A DNA stretch of 64,000 nt from Gavia stellata. Its lineage: Eukaryota; Chordata; Aves; Gaviiformes; Gaviidae. Both the position numbers and the translations under genes were made by a program. The notes beneath the pieces are model-generated. The model saw nothing but the letters and a program-made list of their open reading frames with translations. It ran no database searches and was not told the DNA's origin. Shown piece by piece: positions 47,701-62,700 of the stretch (positions are counted from its first letter, which is position 1; the number at the start of each line of letters is the position of its first letter). The stretch covers positions 1,116,001 through 1,180,000 of the forward strand of contig NC_082620.1 in NCBI RefSeq assembly GCF_030936135.1. Direction: 5' to 3'.

Positions 47701-50700
47701 GATGCTTTAATTGTTCCTGACTTAAAGAGGCTTTAGTATCTCCCCATAAAACAGATCGTCTCCACTGTGGAGGTTCATAATGATGATCTAAATAGCCGTG
47801 TTTGCATGACCTCTCTAGCAATCGATACGGTTACTTGCTACGAGGAGGACCAATGCCTGAAAAAGCTTCCTCTTCTTGCATGCACTGAGCTGGTGATCTT
47901 TGTTCCTGATGCCCGCAGCTCCAATGAGGAGCTCTAGGTGTAATCGTCCCGCTCTGCCCGAGGAGCTTCGCCGGGAGCCGCGTGGTGCATGAGTACTGGT
48001 GAGCTGCCTGTCGGCGCCACAGGATCCTGGGCCTGAAAACTGGTTCCTGCCTCGAGGGACCTCTTCAACTAATGAAGACATGGGCCCGGTATCCAAGATA
48101 ATAACACCGTATCTTGCATAAATTTAGAACAGAGTGCAGCCAATTTCACAAGCTGCTGCTAAATTATTCTTTCTCAAGCTGTGCCAGATAACTTCATGCA
48201 CCAAAGTAGCACAAGCTGAGGATTTCTACGCAAGGAGTTTTAGACCTGATGTCCTCCGGTACCAGCATTGCTTCCTTCTTTGAGGACCCCCGTATGAAAT
48301 CATCTGTACAACGTGAAAGAAAGGAAGCTGTCTGGGTAGGAGACCCATATCTCTGGCATTAGGAGTTATTTTAAAAAGTCTTGTCCCTTGGTCACCTTGT
48401 CTTTTTATTATATAGACACATTGCATTTATTATATAGACACATTACATATATGCTTATGTCGGAGATGAGCTTGTTAGCACCTACAGGTGAGGTGTTGGT
48501 GCCATGTACAGCAGTGTCTGGGCAGAAGTCTCGTATGGAGGAAGGCTAAATGACAATTTTCTCCTGGTTTACCTCTTCAGGGATGAGAGAGGACTTCAGC
48601 CTTCTGTCTCCAGGTCCATTAGGTTAAAACCTTCAGGAATTTTTGTTATAGAACTTCTTTCAGTTGAGCGGAGATGGCCACCTCCTCCCTTCCCCTCCCT
48701 TCTCCTTTGAAGTCCTCAGATGCCTGGAGGTAACTGCCTACGTAGAGGCACGTGCCCTGTGGCTCCTTGTGCCATCTGGGAATGGCTCATATATTGAATT
48801 TTGAGAAGCTCCCGCATAGATTTCAATAGTAGATACCTTGATTTTACTTTTTTCCAGTGTTGACTGTTGTCTTTTGTTTGTCATGTCCATTAAAAAGATC
48901 CCGTGTGTGTGAATTAGCGCTCAGTGCTCCACTTGATACCACTTTCCTATAAATACTGTGCCTGCCAGTGCACTAGACGGGGTAGGGAGCGCTACATTAA
49001 TTCAGCAGCACCCAAGCTAAACCTCGTCTGTGATCTGTCCTCACTCCCTGTCCCCATTGCTAGTCGTCTCCTTTCCCAGAGCGCTTAATCCCTAAACCAG
49101 AAAATGGACAATTTAAAATTCTTTGGCATAGCTGCCTGCAGCTTGACAGATAACGTAGAAATGCAGCTTGGTCCCTGAGTAACCTTGTCTTATGTTCAAG
49201 TTCTCGAGCGTTGCTTCCAAATACACACCTGCGCAGCCGCGTTAAAGCAGCTGTACACCACCGCTTGGGTTTTATTGCACGTGGTGTTTGTAGACATACT
49301 GTTGGTCAAGGGTCTGAGGAGGAGCAGCCTGATCCTAAACATCCATTGAGGCTGGGCTTGACTGTAGCAGCTAGGGTTTTTTTTACATGATACTGGAAGT
49401 ATTTGTAGGGGTGTAGTTGCAGGATTTGCACCTGCTCAGTAGCACAGGATGGGGTCGTGCACCGCAGGACACTGTTCGTGATGGGAGGGTGCTCTCTCCG
49501 AAGCGTGTTTCCAGAAGGGAGGCAAGAACTGGCATGTTCAAGGTGGTATGTAAAACATCTCCTGAAAGATTCAGTGTGTTAATGAACTAATGGCACTGAA
49601 ATGAATTACTAATTAAAGAGCTGTAAGACTTCAAATCAGGTAGTACCATAGAGAACAAATCTCACAGTGTTCAAGGGAAGCTGTGGGAAACTGTTCTCAG
49701 ACCAAATGTCACTTTTCCCACTTGTTTCCTTCTTTTCTTTTTTTCTTTCTTGTTTTGGTAAATGCATGACAAGTTTTGTGTGTCCGTCCTAGGGCTTGCT
49801 GGCTCCTGTTGCCTTGAAGCTCCTTGTGAGTGTCTGCGTGCGTCCTTTCCCACTTGCTCTGTAAAGGAGCACTCGGTGATCTCCTTCACCTAAACAGACT
49901 CCATCCCTCTCAGGAATAAACTGCATCCTACTAAAATTTACCTCCCTGCTATCTCACATGAAGGACAAAAATAATCTTAGAGGATCTCAGAGCTACTTGT
50001 GACTTCAGCTAGCGCGGACATGCCCGTTGCTTTGCTTTCTTTCTATCTCATAGCTTGCAAGATTAATTTTGGCCCTTTGGGGCCGTTATGCCTGGCTCCG
50101 ACATGGGCTGCAGCAGTTTGGCAGAGGTGTGGAAACAGGTGAGGAAGCATTAAAGAGCATGGAGTGTATGCAGCTGAACTTCATGCCGTGCCCAGTTCCT
50201 CTACTCGAATGCGGAAGGGGAAAAGCCACCAAGCAAAGACAGTATTCTGCCTCAGCTGAGAGAGGCACTGACTTCTGTTTCAAAATGTCGATTTTCAGAT
50301 GTCTCGGGTGAAGGCGGGTGCTTTGATGGGTGTAGTTTCACCTTAGGATTAAAGAGACATACCCATGAGCTGCAGCTGAAAGGGTGGATCTGCCGTCACT
50401 GTGTCTTCGTGCTAGCTCCCTTCTGTGGGATGTAATGATCATGTGAGTATTTGGTGATTTAAATCAGCTCACGGAATTGACTGAAAACTTCATCCAGCCA
50501 AGAAAAAAAAAAAAAATAGTTTTCTGTTGAATCACTGGGCTGAGCTGGGTCACCAAAGAGTCTCGTGATCCGTAGTCCTTCCTGAAGGGAGGTGGCAGAA
50601 ACATGGGTGGCTTGGGGTGGCTTGCCACCGTTTAGCGGCTGGGTTGGTTTAGGGATCCCATGAAACCTGACCCGTAACAGCCGGTGCTTGTGGCGAGGGG

Positions 50701-53700
50701 CAAGGGAAGCACCGTGCCCTCAGGGAGCCAATGCTTTTTGTTTTTTTTCCTTTTCCCAGCAACACTGGGTCTACTCTGTGACCTGGAATTATTCCCTTTT
50801 GCCCCTTTAATTAACAGCGCTGCCAGAAGCTTTCTAAGCGACATTCCAGGGGAGGTGGTGTGCAAGGGCTAAATCATCTTTTAAACTGCAAGCTCCGGCA
50901 CCTTTGAAGCCTCCGTTTCTTTCCCCTACCTGTCCACCCAGATGTGAACTGATGAAGGAATTGCTGGACGCAGGGCTTGGGTTTTTTCCCTGCTGTTCCT
51001 GGTTCTGATCCAGGATTGTCCCTTGCGCAGTGGAAGTGTGAGATGTGCATTGTAAAAGCCATGTAAAATAGCAAGAGCCACTAACTTCAGTCACTTGCAC
51101 AATAAATTTGGCTGCTACAGAAGCTGGTGTTTTACTTGAACAGACAGATCTGAGATTTTATTTTTTTTTTTAATGTTGGAAGGGCTGCGTTAAGCAAGGT
51201 GAGCTCTCTTGTTCTAGAGGTAGGCAGCCTGCTGGCTGACACTAAAGGTGGTTTTATTTTTGTCAGGGCCACAAAAATAAGTATTTGGGTGACAGGGGAA
51301 CTTCAGAGCTGTGTCTCGTTTCGGGGAATAGCAGGGGTGTAATAGCTGCATAAAATCTTGTAATTAAAAGAAGCAGCTGAGCTGTTTAGGCTTGTGAACT
51401 GCCACTAAAATGCTAATTACTTCAGAGTGTGAGAAGGTCTGGAAGAGCCTCTTGATTAGAAATCATGAAGGCTTCTGTTTGAATCAAGTTCTTGGGTTAT
51501 ATTAGTGTCCAGAGTAGCTAATCCACAAACTGCTGACCCTCCAGCGCTGGGGGTAGGAGACCTGCTGCCTTTGTGAGAACGTGCAGATGTTTGGATCGTC
51601 TTGGAGCACAGAAGGTGGTTTAGCAGCTGCTGCCAAACTGCGAGAATAATTTAGGGAGAAGAATCACTGTCTCTGGTCAACAAAAAGCCTGTTACTTACC
51701 CAGTTCTGCTGATTTTTACATTTTGTATCTGTATTTGTAGCTTCCAGATTGTTAATTGATGGTGTGTTGAAGTCTGTCAGTTAGCAGGGACAGCATCCTA
51801 GGGTGATGAGTGCAAATGAAAGATGCCTTTTCTATAACTGAGAAGGAAAAAACTTAAAGCTATTAGTTATTACCTTTATCTTACTGAGATCTTTTCATCC
51901 CTCATGTTTTAAGCCGAGCGAGCTGATGCTTTTGAAATGGGTCATGCCACTAGAAGAGATGCACGTGGGCGTGGGGAACAGCATCTTCAACCCAAAGAAA
52001 ACACTTCCCGACCCACACGATGATCTTGGCTGTCGTACCTGCAATCACCTCGCAGCTCTGCAGCACAGCTGGAGGCAAAGCTATTGCTTCCCAGTTCGCT
52101 GCCCTGTCTCCCCAGCTATGCAACGTGAGCTGCGTCCGAAATACCTAGACCATCTTCATTTCAGGTGATGCCTCAGTAAAATCCTCTCGTGGCCTCAAGT
52201 TAGAGCATTACTTATGGTATAACGCAGCAATGCTTCAGCTTGTTTCCTTAGTGTGTGTACCTGCTCCTCCTTTCCCAGCCCCGCCGAACTTCCATCCTTG
52301 GAATAAATCTTCCAAGGCTTTTATGATTTGTAAAATTTTGATGGCGGTCCTGCTATGAACTCAGTTACTGAAGGCTTAGGCTATTACCATTTCTTACAGG
52401 AACATGATTTCTTAAGGGGGATCCGCTTGCGTTCTCATTTGGGAGTGAAAAAAAAATCTGGAAGAAACATTTTATGCAGCGGTTTGAAGTTGTAATAATG
52501 TTTAGGATGGCTATGTTATGTTTAAGTCAGCCTCGGCAGCTGCCTTTGGGGTTATTACATCCCTGCAGCTTATGTCATATGCCAGGGATGCGCTTAGGGA
52601 AGCTATAGCAAGAGCATTTTATGGTGCAACCTCCCCATCTCTCTGTTCCTGCTTGGTCCTATCCTTTAGGCCAACACAGTTGTCGGCGTGGCTGGGTGGC
52701 GAACAAAATTTGGAAGAAAAGGTTCATTTTGATCCAGATCTGCTCCCCGGTCTGGTTGACTGAGCAGCGGTGAATGGGCTCGCGCTGGCAGAGGGCAAGC
52801 GGCCGTGAGAGGCCAGGACCACCTCTTTGGCAGCGCCGCTGCCAGATGACGGCTTAATACTAGATCTCCTGCTATTGTGTCCTTCTGCCTGCAGGCGCCT
52901 GCTATTTGGATTACACGTTCATGACAGTAATTTTCCTTTGATGCCACCTGACTTCTTGTAGATGCTATCTGTGGCTTCCTTCGCCCCAAGGAGCCTCCAG
53001 AGCACAGTCTTGCCTGTCCTCTCTTTCAGGTTAGGAACTGGCTAGGAATAGCTCTGAGAGCATCCAGTCACCTGAGTTGCTTTCTTTCTGAATCAGTTCC
53101 TCCCCTGGAAGGAACCTAGTCCTGGATTTGGATTTTTAAAAGGTGAAATGAAAAGCCTGAGAGGAGGAGTTGAGTGTTAGGAAGTGAGTATTGAGAGTTC
53201 GGGTATGGAACAGCTGTGTCATAGGGAGAGGACGATTTAAAAGCTGATTTCCTTACCCATCCTTGTCTTGGTATTCTTCTGGTAACCTGGGTGGCTTCTT
53301 GACCCACAGACCTTTTGCAGTTGCCTGGCCTCCTAGACAACTGGAAATGGGTTCCCTGAGCACGTAGCCCCATTTCTGGCAGCAGGGTGATGTACACCTT
53401 ACCCAGGTCACATTTGATGTGATTTATTCCCAGCATACAGATGGTGGCTGGGGACATGCAGCTCCTGCCAAACCACCGGGGAGATGCGGGCTCTCTTCCC
53501 CCTCTTTTTACATACATATGAATCATCTATAAAGGTGCGTGTACACATTGTAGGATGCTTACAAATACACTCTGACTGCTGTGACTACATGTATTGATCA
53601 GTTCGTACGTGTTTTAAGAAAGAAGGAAAGGATGTCTTGGTGTAGATCTTAAGATGACAAACAAAAATCCATCTTTGCCTTTAATACACAGATATAAAGA

Positions 53701-56700
53701 GCAGCAACACCTAAACCCATCGTTCCCATGCCTTGCTCTCTATACTTGGGCAGAAAGCAAAGGAAAGCTTAGTAATTGATTAGAGCAGCACAGCCCCACA
53801 GCCCTGGCAGATAAGATCTGTAGCGATTTTATGTAATATTAAGAGATGGTTAGCCCAGTATCGCATGGCATGAGCCCAACTTCCTGGCATCGCCCTGCTT
53901 GGGACTTTTGGGCTTCGTTTTTGATGCCAGGAGGATCAAAGCTTACTGGGTGTGCACAGTGCTGACATAACACATCTCTGCTTATGATTTATTTGGTGTA
54001 TTTTGGAGTGCAGGCGTCATCCGGCACCTCTCCTTGGGATATTGGCCCATGATGGTCCTTTAATTTACAGCAGACCCTCCCAGAGCTCAGCCGGTTTTAG
54101 TGCTGGTCACCAAGGCTCGCCCTGTTGAGCCTTTCCCCCACCTTTACATTTTGGGCTCTTTATAAGGTCCCTCGGCTGGGGTTGTGGCTAGAGGACTGTG
54201 AGAAATCACTGAGCGGTAGGAGCGGTGGCTGAGCAGGGTTGGAGACTAATGGGGCTGTTTCAAGTTCCTGAGCGTAGCCTGTTTTCTGCAGCGTAATGGG
54301 AGTTTTAATTAACGTGGACAAGTATGATCATAAATAACCCTCCTAAAATTAAATGGAATTTTAAGGCTACATTGGCATATTCCCCATGATGCCATTGCCT
54401 CTCTGGAGAAGTAATACTATGACTTTCCAGCCGAAGGGAGCTGATGAAATCTATTGACTTTTCCATCTCTTAGAAGAGTCCATATATTGTAAGAATAAAA
54501 TATGAATTAAAAAAATATGCAAGTGGCTGGTGTTTTATGGAGGAAAGTGGACTATTAAGCTAAAACAAGTCAGCTAGGGAAAAGTTTTCTGTACCTGAGT
54601 AAGAGATGCTTTCCTGGCACAGTGCTCACCCTGCGTTACCTGTTACCTGAGCTGACACAGACATGATCCGGGGTGTCTTTGTGGCTTATTTTTTTTTGAA
54701 TTACTAATATTTTGCAGCTTGGTCCAAACCTGGATTTAACCTTACTCAGGCTGTGCTTTGAAAACCCACTTCCTGGAGAAGCTGCCGTTAAAAATACTCG
54801 TCGGACAAAGTTCCCAGTTACAGAAACAGTTAGTCCGTCGCTTCCAGACCTGTGCCCCCACCCACAAACACCACACTTCAAGGAAAATCCCAGCAGGATT
54901 AGCGGGGTTTAGACGCAGTTTCTTCTACCTCAGACAACCTTTCCAGGTCTAAGCTGAAAATAGGCGATTTGCATTGATGCTTGGGTTGCAGCTGAAGAAG
55001 ACAGATGAAGTAACAAAATCAGGTTGCCCTTAGAAACGCATTTGTATTGGACAAAATAATTGATTGGGTTTTTGTCGCGTTTGCACTGATCTGGTATATT
55101 GGCTGACAGCTTCCCTGATAACTCACTCCTGACGGCTCGCAGGCTGAATGAAATGCATCAGGGTGAGGCGAGGTCTGGGGATGATTTACGTGCTGGTGAG
55201 CTGTCTCCAGTTCTTTTTAATTTAGAGATGCAAAACTGAGCCTGAAAGTAATGAGCTCTAGATAATTAGGTGCTTGTCTGCAGGTGTAACTATTGCAGCT
55301 GCCTACAGCTGGTGCTCTTAATATTGCTGATTTTTATTTGAAATCATTATGGAATGAATGAGATGCTGGAAATACAGTTAATTTGCAACAAAGAGGGTTT
55401 TTTCCTGTTGTTATCTTCCCCTCTGACCCCCAGCTTTACTTTGGCATTCCTGTTTGGCTTGGCTGTGAGATGTATCCCACATGGACCGAAGACTAAAAGA
55501 AAATGATGGTGATAAGTGGCAAAGTGTTGTATTATGCAGTGATGATGTCTGGTATGCATCATAGATTGACGAAAGGCCTGATCTAATTTATCATCATTAA
55601 TGATTAGCCAGATGGGAAGAGTTATCTCGAATTCCTGCCTTGGTATTAAACGGTTTGTGAAGGCATTGCTGATGGAAAAAATGCAGCACAGTACGTTACC
55701 TACGCGTCAGGAAGGTGAGTGAGGAGCAAAAACATGTTACGGAGTGGACGTATGTAGGAAGAAAGACTTTGGAAATAGATATCTTGTGGAACAGGTATTT
55801 TTAAAAAAGCATGTAAGTTGGAGGATTTGGAGATGTGCTTGGCTATTAATAGAATGTGCACTTTGGATGTGTCTGCTGCGCTGCAGCTTTAGCACGTTTA
55901 ATCAGAAAGAAGTGCTAGGTTATGCGTCAGGTATTGTGAGCCACCCTGAAGTTCAGCGATGCAGTCAGACATGTAAACACGGACACCAGCATCCTCAGAT
56001 ACAGAGCAGCGTTCATCAGAGCGCCTCCGAAATGTGTTGGGACTCACTCACGAAGGAAAAGGAGAAGAAATCTGAATAGCTGGAGGCTGCTGGATCTCAG
56101 CAGCAGTGATGCTGGGGGAAGGAGAGGGAAATCACGCTTTTCAGTAAGCATTCAAAGGTCACGTTTTCCTTTCAATCGGCAATTTTCAGAGGAGCCTTGG
56201 AAAGCTCGTCTTCCGACAGCCATTGAGGTTCATCGGGATTTGTGTGCCCCTTTTCTTTTGAAAGCTCTCGCTGCTGCCCTGTTCCTATTCAGTTCAGTGC
56301 AAGCGCAGATCGGGTGACATTTTGTGGCAGACAGAAGGGAAAGGAAGCGTTTGGGATTATTTAAAAGCTAGTACTGAGATTAATGACATGTAATTAGGTA
56401 AAAAGCTTAAGATGAATTTCGAGAAAAGTTTTATTACAGGGAGAGTGTTCATTTAGAGTATGGCATAAGCTGGGATAAGTAGCGAAAGCCTCACCGCTTG
56501 TAACATTTGGATCTGGACAAAGCTTGGGAGATGATACTTTAATGAGGAACACTTAAATGGCAGAGGGATGGACAGGCCTTATCGCTTTCAGTTATCGTCA
56601 AATAGTTCAGGCGGGGAACAAGGAAAGAGCCCTGCAGCCAGTAATTTCGAACGAGGCAATTGCAGTTCATAAAGGAGCCAGTGAGACTGTGCAAAACATC

Positions 56701-59700
56701 AACAATATTTATGTAGGTGCATTTCTGGTACAAAAGCAAGAGATAAATACCTTATTTAAGGTATTTGTTGCAAGTATAAAATAGCCCATAAATGAGAACT
56801 TCAGTGTTACCGTTTAATACACACAATAACATGAAGGATTAAAAAGGCAGTTTACACAAACATTTCATTGATCCACTTAAATTTTATATGTTTGACAAAT
56901 GGCAATTTGGTTGTGAACATTGACTACACATGTTGCAGTAAGGAGCTTTATTAGGCCATAAAATGTTGAAACAAGCTTAATAATGGCTTTTGCCATAAGA
57001 TCCTTCTGGGTATAAGTCATTACAGAAGGTGGTGAATCTTGGAAGTATGGTTTGCATCCATTTACAGGAATAGGGGCACAATGATGTACTGCTCTGTTAC
57101 GTAGCTCGGTAATTTAAAACCATAAACCCCATTTTGCCACTTTACAAACACCTTTTATTGTGTTCCTTTATTTTAAAAACATTTGACTAGCCAGAAATAC
57201 GTCCTTAATGTCAGAATTAAGTATTGGTGTAAAGCTGACATGGGCTTTTAAGGAATTCTTCACCTGCAGCTCTTAACTTTGACCCTATTTCTGAGTGCTC
57301 ACACCGGCAAAAAGTTATATTTATATTTTCCCTGCTAAAATAACAGTAAACACCAAACATTGAAACAACAGTCCTCCATTCAGTTTTGACCTGTGACACA
57401 GTCAGCACTCTGAATCATGCTTTATTTTGACATTTAATCGTGTTGCGCAAGACCAGTTGCATCCATCTAAGAGAAGTAAAATAAAACCACTGTTTTAATA
57501 CAGAGGGCCAGCTCATTCCTTTGAGGTTCGACCAAAAGGCATGGCCCCCTTGTCAGGAATCCGCTAGCAAAAAAATAAACCAGAACAAACAAAAAAAACC
57601 TCAAACCCACCCTCAGATGGAATGAGAGCTCTGCAAGGATGGGAGATGTTAGATGTCCGGGCAGCGTACAGTTGCCGAGGCTGGGATGTGCCGTTGGCTA
57701 TAGGCAGTGAGGGGTTAGAGAGGGCTGAGCAGCAGCTTGGCATTTTATTGGGTTCTTCTTAAGCCTTTAAACATTTTCCAAAGTCCTTGAATTACGTTGG
57801 GCTTGGGTTTTGTAATATCAATTATCTCTCATCTCTTATTAGCAGGAGCTGCTCAGCTATGAAGGGTATAAGGTGCTAGATTCCTGTAAGACAGTTGAAA
57901 AAGCGGAGACGACAGGGACACCGGGGAAAACCAGCACGTACCTCTCTAATTAAGGGCTTGAGTCTGCATGTACACAGGGGGATTGAATTATGGTCACCTG
58001 GGCAACATTAATCCTACCTTTTGCCAAGTTTGGAGTTGTGTGCTTTGTAACTTGACTTTTTTTTTTTTCCCTTGGATGAAGTTTGTTTGGTTGTAGTAAG
58101 TATTTCAGCATGGAGAGAGTGGATGGCACTGTTTTCATCTTACATACTTATTTTTTTTCCTCATGTGACATGTCACTTGGTGGAGTTTGGTTTTGGGTTT
58201 GTTTTTCTTTTTTTTTTTTTTAAAGGCTGTAGTTTGTTTTACCAGCTGTCCTTCCCCCAGCTTCTGAAACGTGGCCTGTCAAAAGAGGAATTTATTTTGA
58301 AGGGATAATTGATTCGCAAAGTACTTGCTAAATAAACGGGTTTGTGATGGTGCGCTTTGCTGCGTTTGGGGGTAGCGAGCGGAAAGCTGAAGGGAAACAA
58401 GCTGCAAAATTTCTTGGTGAGGAGTTTGTGCTGCAATTTAATTCCCCTTCCGACAGGGAGCATTGAAGCTTTCCGAGCTCTTCATACATTGCAATGCAGA
58501 TTTCTAAAACACAATGTGCTGTAGGTGAGTTTATCTCTTCACCTTTTGCTTTCTTTTGTAAACCTGGTTTGATTTTTATCCTATATAAACTTGTTAAGAG
58601 GAGCATGATGCTACCTCCCGTCCCTTCTCTGCTGCGTGCACAGCAGAAAAATTGGGGAAGCAGAGGGATTTCTGCAGCGTGGAAGCGCTTGGTACGAAAC
58701 CCCACCAAGGTATCGCTAAGACCCCCATTGCACTACCTCTTTAAGACCACAAGCGCGCCGCGAGAGCTCTGCTTGCGAGGGCGAGAGGCAGGCAGGAGCT
58801 AGGAAGTCATCCCTGGATGGCACGGATGCATCCGTGGGCTTCGCCGCCAGCGGATGGGGCGAGAAGACCCGGTGCTTGAACCGGCTCACTAAGGAAGCTC
58901 CCTGGGAGCTCACTGCCAGGTAGGATCGAGCGCGCTGAGCAAAAGGCTTCACCCAGCGAGCAGAGGACGCCGGAGCTGCAAAGGACGGGGTGATGCTGGG
59001 GAAGTTTCAGCAAGCTGCATAGCTTTTCCCTTTTAACCTTTTAAGTGAGTCCTTGCGGTTTCCGAACCTGCTAAATTAGGTGCTTTTGCTGTTAGGATGT
59101 TCACCTCCTGCATTTTAATTGCATGTTAAATAGAAAAGAGGTTGTAGAGGACAAACACGCTCTTTAACAGCTCTCTGCCATCAAATACCTCCTTACTCAG
59201 AGGGTTTTTGAAAATTCCTTGCACCAAAAAGCTGAAAGAAGCGCTTGAATTTGATGTGGTTTCTTGCCCTTCTGTAAACTTGCGTGGTGGTTTTATCTTG
59301 TATTTTCTTCAGTCGTTTAATACACAACTTCAGTACAAGCGGGGACATGCATCGGGATTATATAACCCTGGGGATAGCTGGTGGGAGACTCGCTCTGTTT
59401 CTGTGCAGGGATAAAAATCATTAGTTCTGAATGTTTTTTGTCTAACGCGTTTGCATACGTGCCCTTGGGTACCCGCAGTTATTTTTATTCACGTGAGAAG
59501 GTGCTTACTCGTTACCATCAGCTGGAAGTGAAGAAAGAGGCCATCAGTGCACGCTCAGGATAAAATGGTTGCTAGTTGCTGAAAACGAGCTTAGGTAAGA
59601 AGCACCATTTGAAGGAAAATGAATCCATTTTGGAAGAAAATGTAATAGTGTTTTTTCTTTTCCCCCTCCAATTGAAGCAGGAACAGAGCAGAAAAACCTG

Positions 59701-62700
59701 TACAAATCCTTGCTGTGAGAGCCTATTTCACTGCGTGTTTTCAGGTTGTTCGTTGCTGTAAAAGCCCACAAAAATCTTGCAGCCTTTCAGTTTTGTAGCA
59801 TGATGAGAACAAGCAGACAAATGTGATACAAGGGGAAGATTTCTGCAAGAAATTCCTCCTGACTTGTATTTAACTCTGCATTTGGCAGTGCCTCTGAATG
59901 CCCCAGCTGACAGGCAGCTCTGGTCTGGATTTTTTTCTTCAATCACTTTGAAGAGGAGTCGTATATTCTCCCTCTCCTCAGAGCGTGGCTATGGCTGTGT
60001 AATTAAAAGATATCCTCCTCCTTTTGCAGAGTCTTTTGGTTTCAAGAAAAATGCTGTTTCGTCTCCAACCGGCATCACTATCTTTGCCTGCCTTCTCCCA
60101 GTGGGTCCTTAATAGCTCCTGAAATTCCCCAGCTTGTAATCACTGCCGCAGCCAGATGGGGACTAGGTGGAACTCCCATTGCATCTGTGCCTGCTTTTAT
60201 TAATCTGCCAGAAGTATCTCACTTACGTGGATTTTTAAATATATATATATATAAATAATTTCATGAGTTAATGAGCCCTAAACAGCAATGAAGAGAATCC
60301 AGAGTCAGTGCTAGCCGCTGGCTGCCGTCCTTCTGGTTTTTGGCGTGATGCTGATGGAGGAGGGAAAGCTGTAGCGAGTCAGTCAGCCCTACACAAGCGT
60401 GAAAAGCGGAGACTAGTTCCACTTTACTAACCTGCCGGTTGCAGATGTGATTTAAGAGGTTCCCCTTGCTCCTGCTCTTCTGCTTCGTCGCCCGCCTCGT
60501 CTTTTCTCCCTGCGGTAACGGAAGGATCTCTGAAAACAGTGTGAGGTTTGGGTTTAGCTTTGCTTTTCCACCCCCCTGCTCCCCTTCCCACCCTCCTGGA
60601 TCATTTCAGAGCACGGCTGCACAAATAGTTGAATCGGTGCAACTGAAGAGGGTGACGTGGGTGGCAAGGATATAGGGGGAGGAGGAGGAGGAGGAGGGAG
60701 GGCAGAGGATCCTCCTGAATTGGATCTAAGCATGCCAGGGTAGTAACATGAAAGAGCTGCCTGAATTATTCAGCATATCCCCATTTTCTTTGCGCTGCGG
60801 TTAATTAAGCACTGCGATAGAGCCAGGCTGGGTTATACTTTAACGCGCAAACTTCACTGCGTGTGATGGGGGCAGTGGGAGGGCAGCGTTCGTGTGGTTT
60901 GCGTTGCATCTAGGGTTGTGCAGCTCTCGATGGTACCGAAATCTCTATGTAGCGAAAGAAGATGAGTGTCCCAGAGGATGGTTTGCCGTGGACGTGGATG
61001 AGACGATGCTGCTGGATGAGGTTTCGCTTCCCATCTGCCTGCTATGACCCATTCACGTCCCATGGTGGAGTCTCCTGTGCTGTCACTCTTAACCCACTTC
61101 TAGGAAAAACAGCCTCGTTAGCAAGAGTCTGCTGATGAACTTTTGCAGTCACCCTGGCTCGCTTCTCCTGAAATAACAGCAACTCTTACCCCAGGATGGA
61201 CTCCTTTGGCAGATGTAAGGGGAAGGAGGGTTGTCACTTCTACCAGGGGGGCAGAAACAAGCTCCGGGAGACTTGCAGGGAAGCGGTAACCTTTCCGCCG
61301 GCCGACCTCTTTGCAGAGAGTCAGTCTATAGATACCAGAAGTCAGATGTGGAAAATAATCGCTTTCCCCAACCATTGTATCTCATTAAGGCTTACTGGAA
61401 TTTAAGGCATTTTTGTCCCTATCAGTCTCATGTCCAGGTTCAGTCCTTCGGCAAAAAGGACTTAAAAGGTTTCTTTTTCATCTGATGAGAAGCATCACTT
61501 CCTAGAAAGGATCTTAAACAGCAACCCCAAACTCTGAAAATCCATCTAAACTGCTCGTTCCTTTAGGCAGCCCTTCCTGGGTGCAAAAAGAGCGGTTACT
61601 CTGCTCAAAGAAGATTATTTTCTCCTGGCTTATATAAGTTCTAAAATAAGAAAATAAATCCCAACCTTCTCAAGGATGAAACAGTTTTTCCAAACTCAGG
61701 AACGATCCCTTTTGAAGCAGCGATTGCTTCAATTAATTAAGTCAAAACTGCCTCGAGATTGGAAATCTCAGTGGTGACAGAAGGGCGGCAGCTTAAAACT
61801 GTGCCTCCGCCCTATCCTTCTTTATCGGAAGATGGTTATGGGTGTGAGGGTAGGGTGCTACAGCGGTGGCGTGCAGAAAATTGGCGAGTTTTTGGTCTGT
61901 CTTGCAGTGTGTTTCTAATCTTCCTCTCCCAAATTTTGGCTTTCTGTCGGTGTTTTCCGAATCTCAGGAATGAATGTAAGATCCTCGGGATGAAGGCTGG
62001 GAGTGACGCCTCGGTTCTGTTGAAGTCTGTGGCAAATCTTCCCGTTGCTTCGCTGAAGTCAGGATTTTACGTCTAATTTTGTTGTTAAAAACCTCTTTGT
62101 TCTATCAAACGATACCACTTATGCGCGAGCTGGCAAGTCTGCAAGTTGAAGATAAGCCTTAGAGCCTGAAAATAAATTCTTTCACTCATTTAAAAAAAAA
62201 AAGATAATACGTAGGCTGAGTGAGCACCGTCTTGGGAGCCAGCGGTGCCAGATCCTCATCTCGGTTCTCTCAATCTGGAGCTGGTCGTAGGCGTCCTGTT
62301 TTACACCTGCCAGGCTTTAACGGGGACATTACGTACGTGCAAAGGTGTTGTGAAGGTCAGGGGCGGTCTTTTCCATGCGTAATCCTATAATGCAGGGTTT
62401 TTATCATGTCTGGCGTTCAAACAGCGAATACATAACAGAATTGGAAGTTTTTAGAACAATTTCTCAGCCTGCTTAGTGAGGGTGGACCTTTTTAGTGATG
62501 TGTTCAGTATCAAAATAGTGCCATACTGTAAATCTGCTTCTGCTCTGCCGTAGGACTGGTCTCGGAGGAGGAGACCCGGCTGGGGAGTGCTGCAGACGAT
62601 CGACAGATGCAGAGCGGGTCATGGCTGAGCAGTTCTTACCTCAACCTTAAAATTTCATCCATTTTAAGGAAGGGGAACGGGTAGGATGGTGGAGCTTGGA

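Larger units (their letters stand above)
37811..58699 (+). other. EIF4G3 intron 1, middle part
   Basis: No gene recognised. It includes a tandem 22-bp duplication (48404-48447), a possible old SINE tail (41445-41560), several A/T runs and a weaker CpG patch near 47940-48020. Open frames up to 148 codons lack domains and conserved splice structure. Confidence 0.55.

Noticed and set aside
50616..50629. GGTGGC-TT-GCCACC mini hairpin
   Set aside because: Only 6-bp arms; many such are expected in 64 kb.
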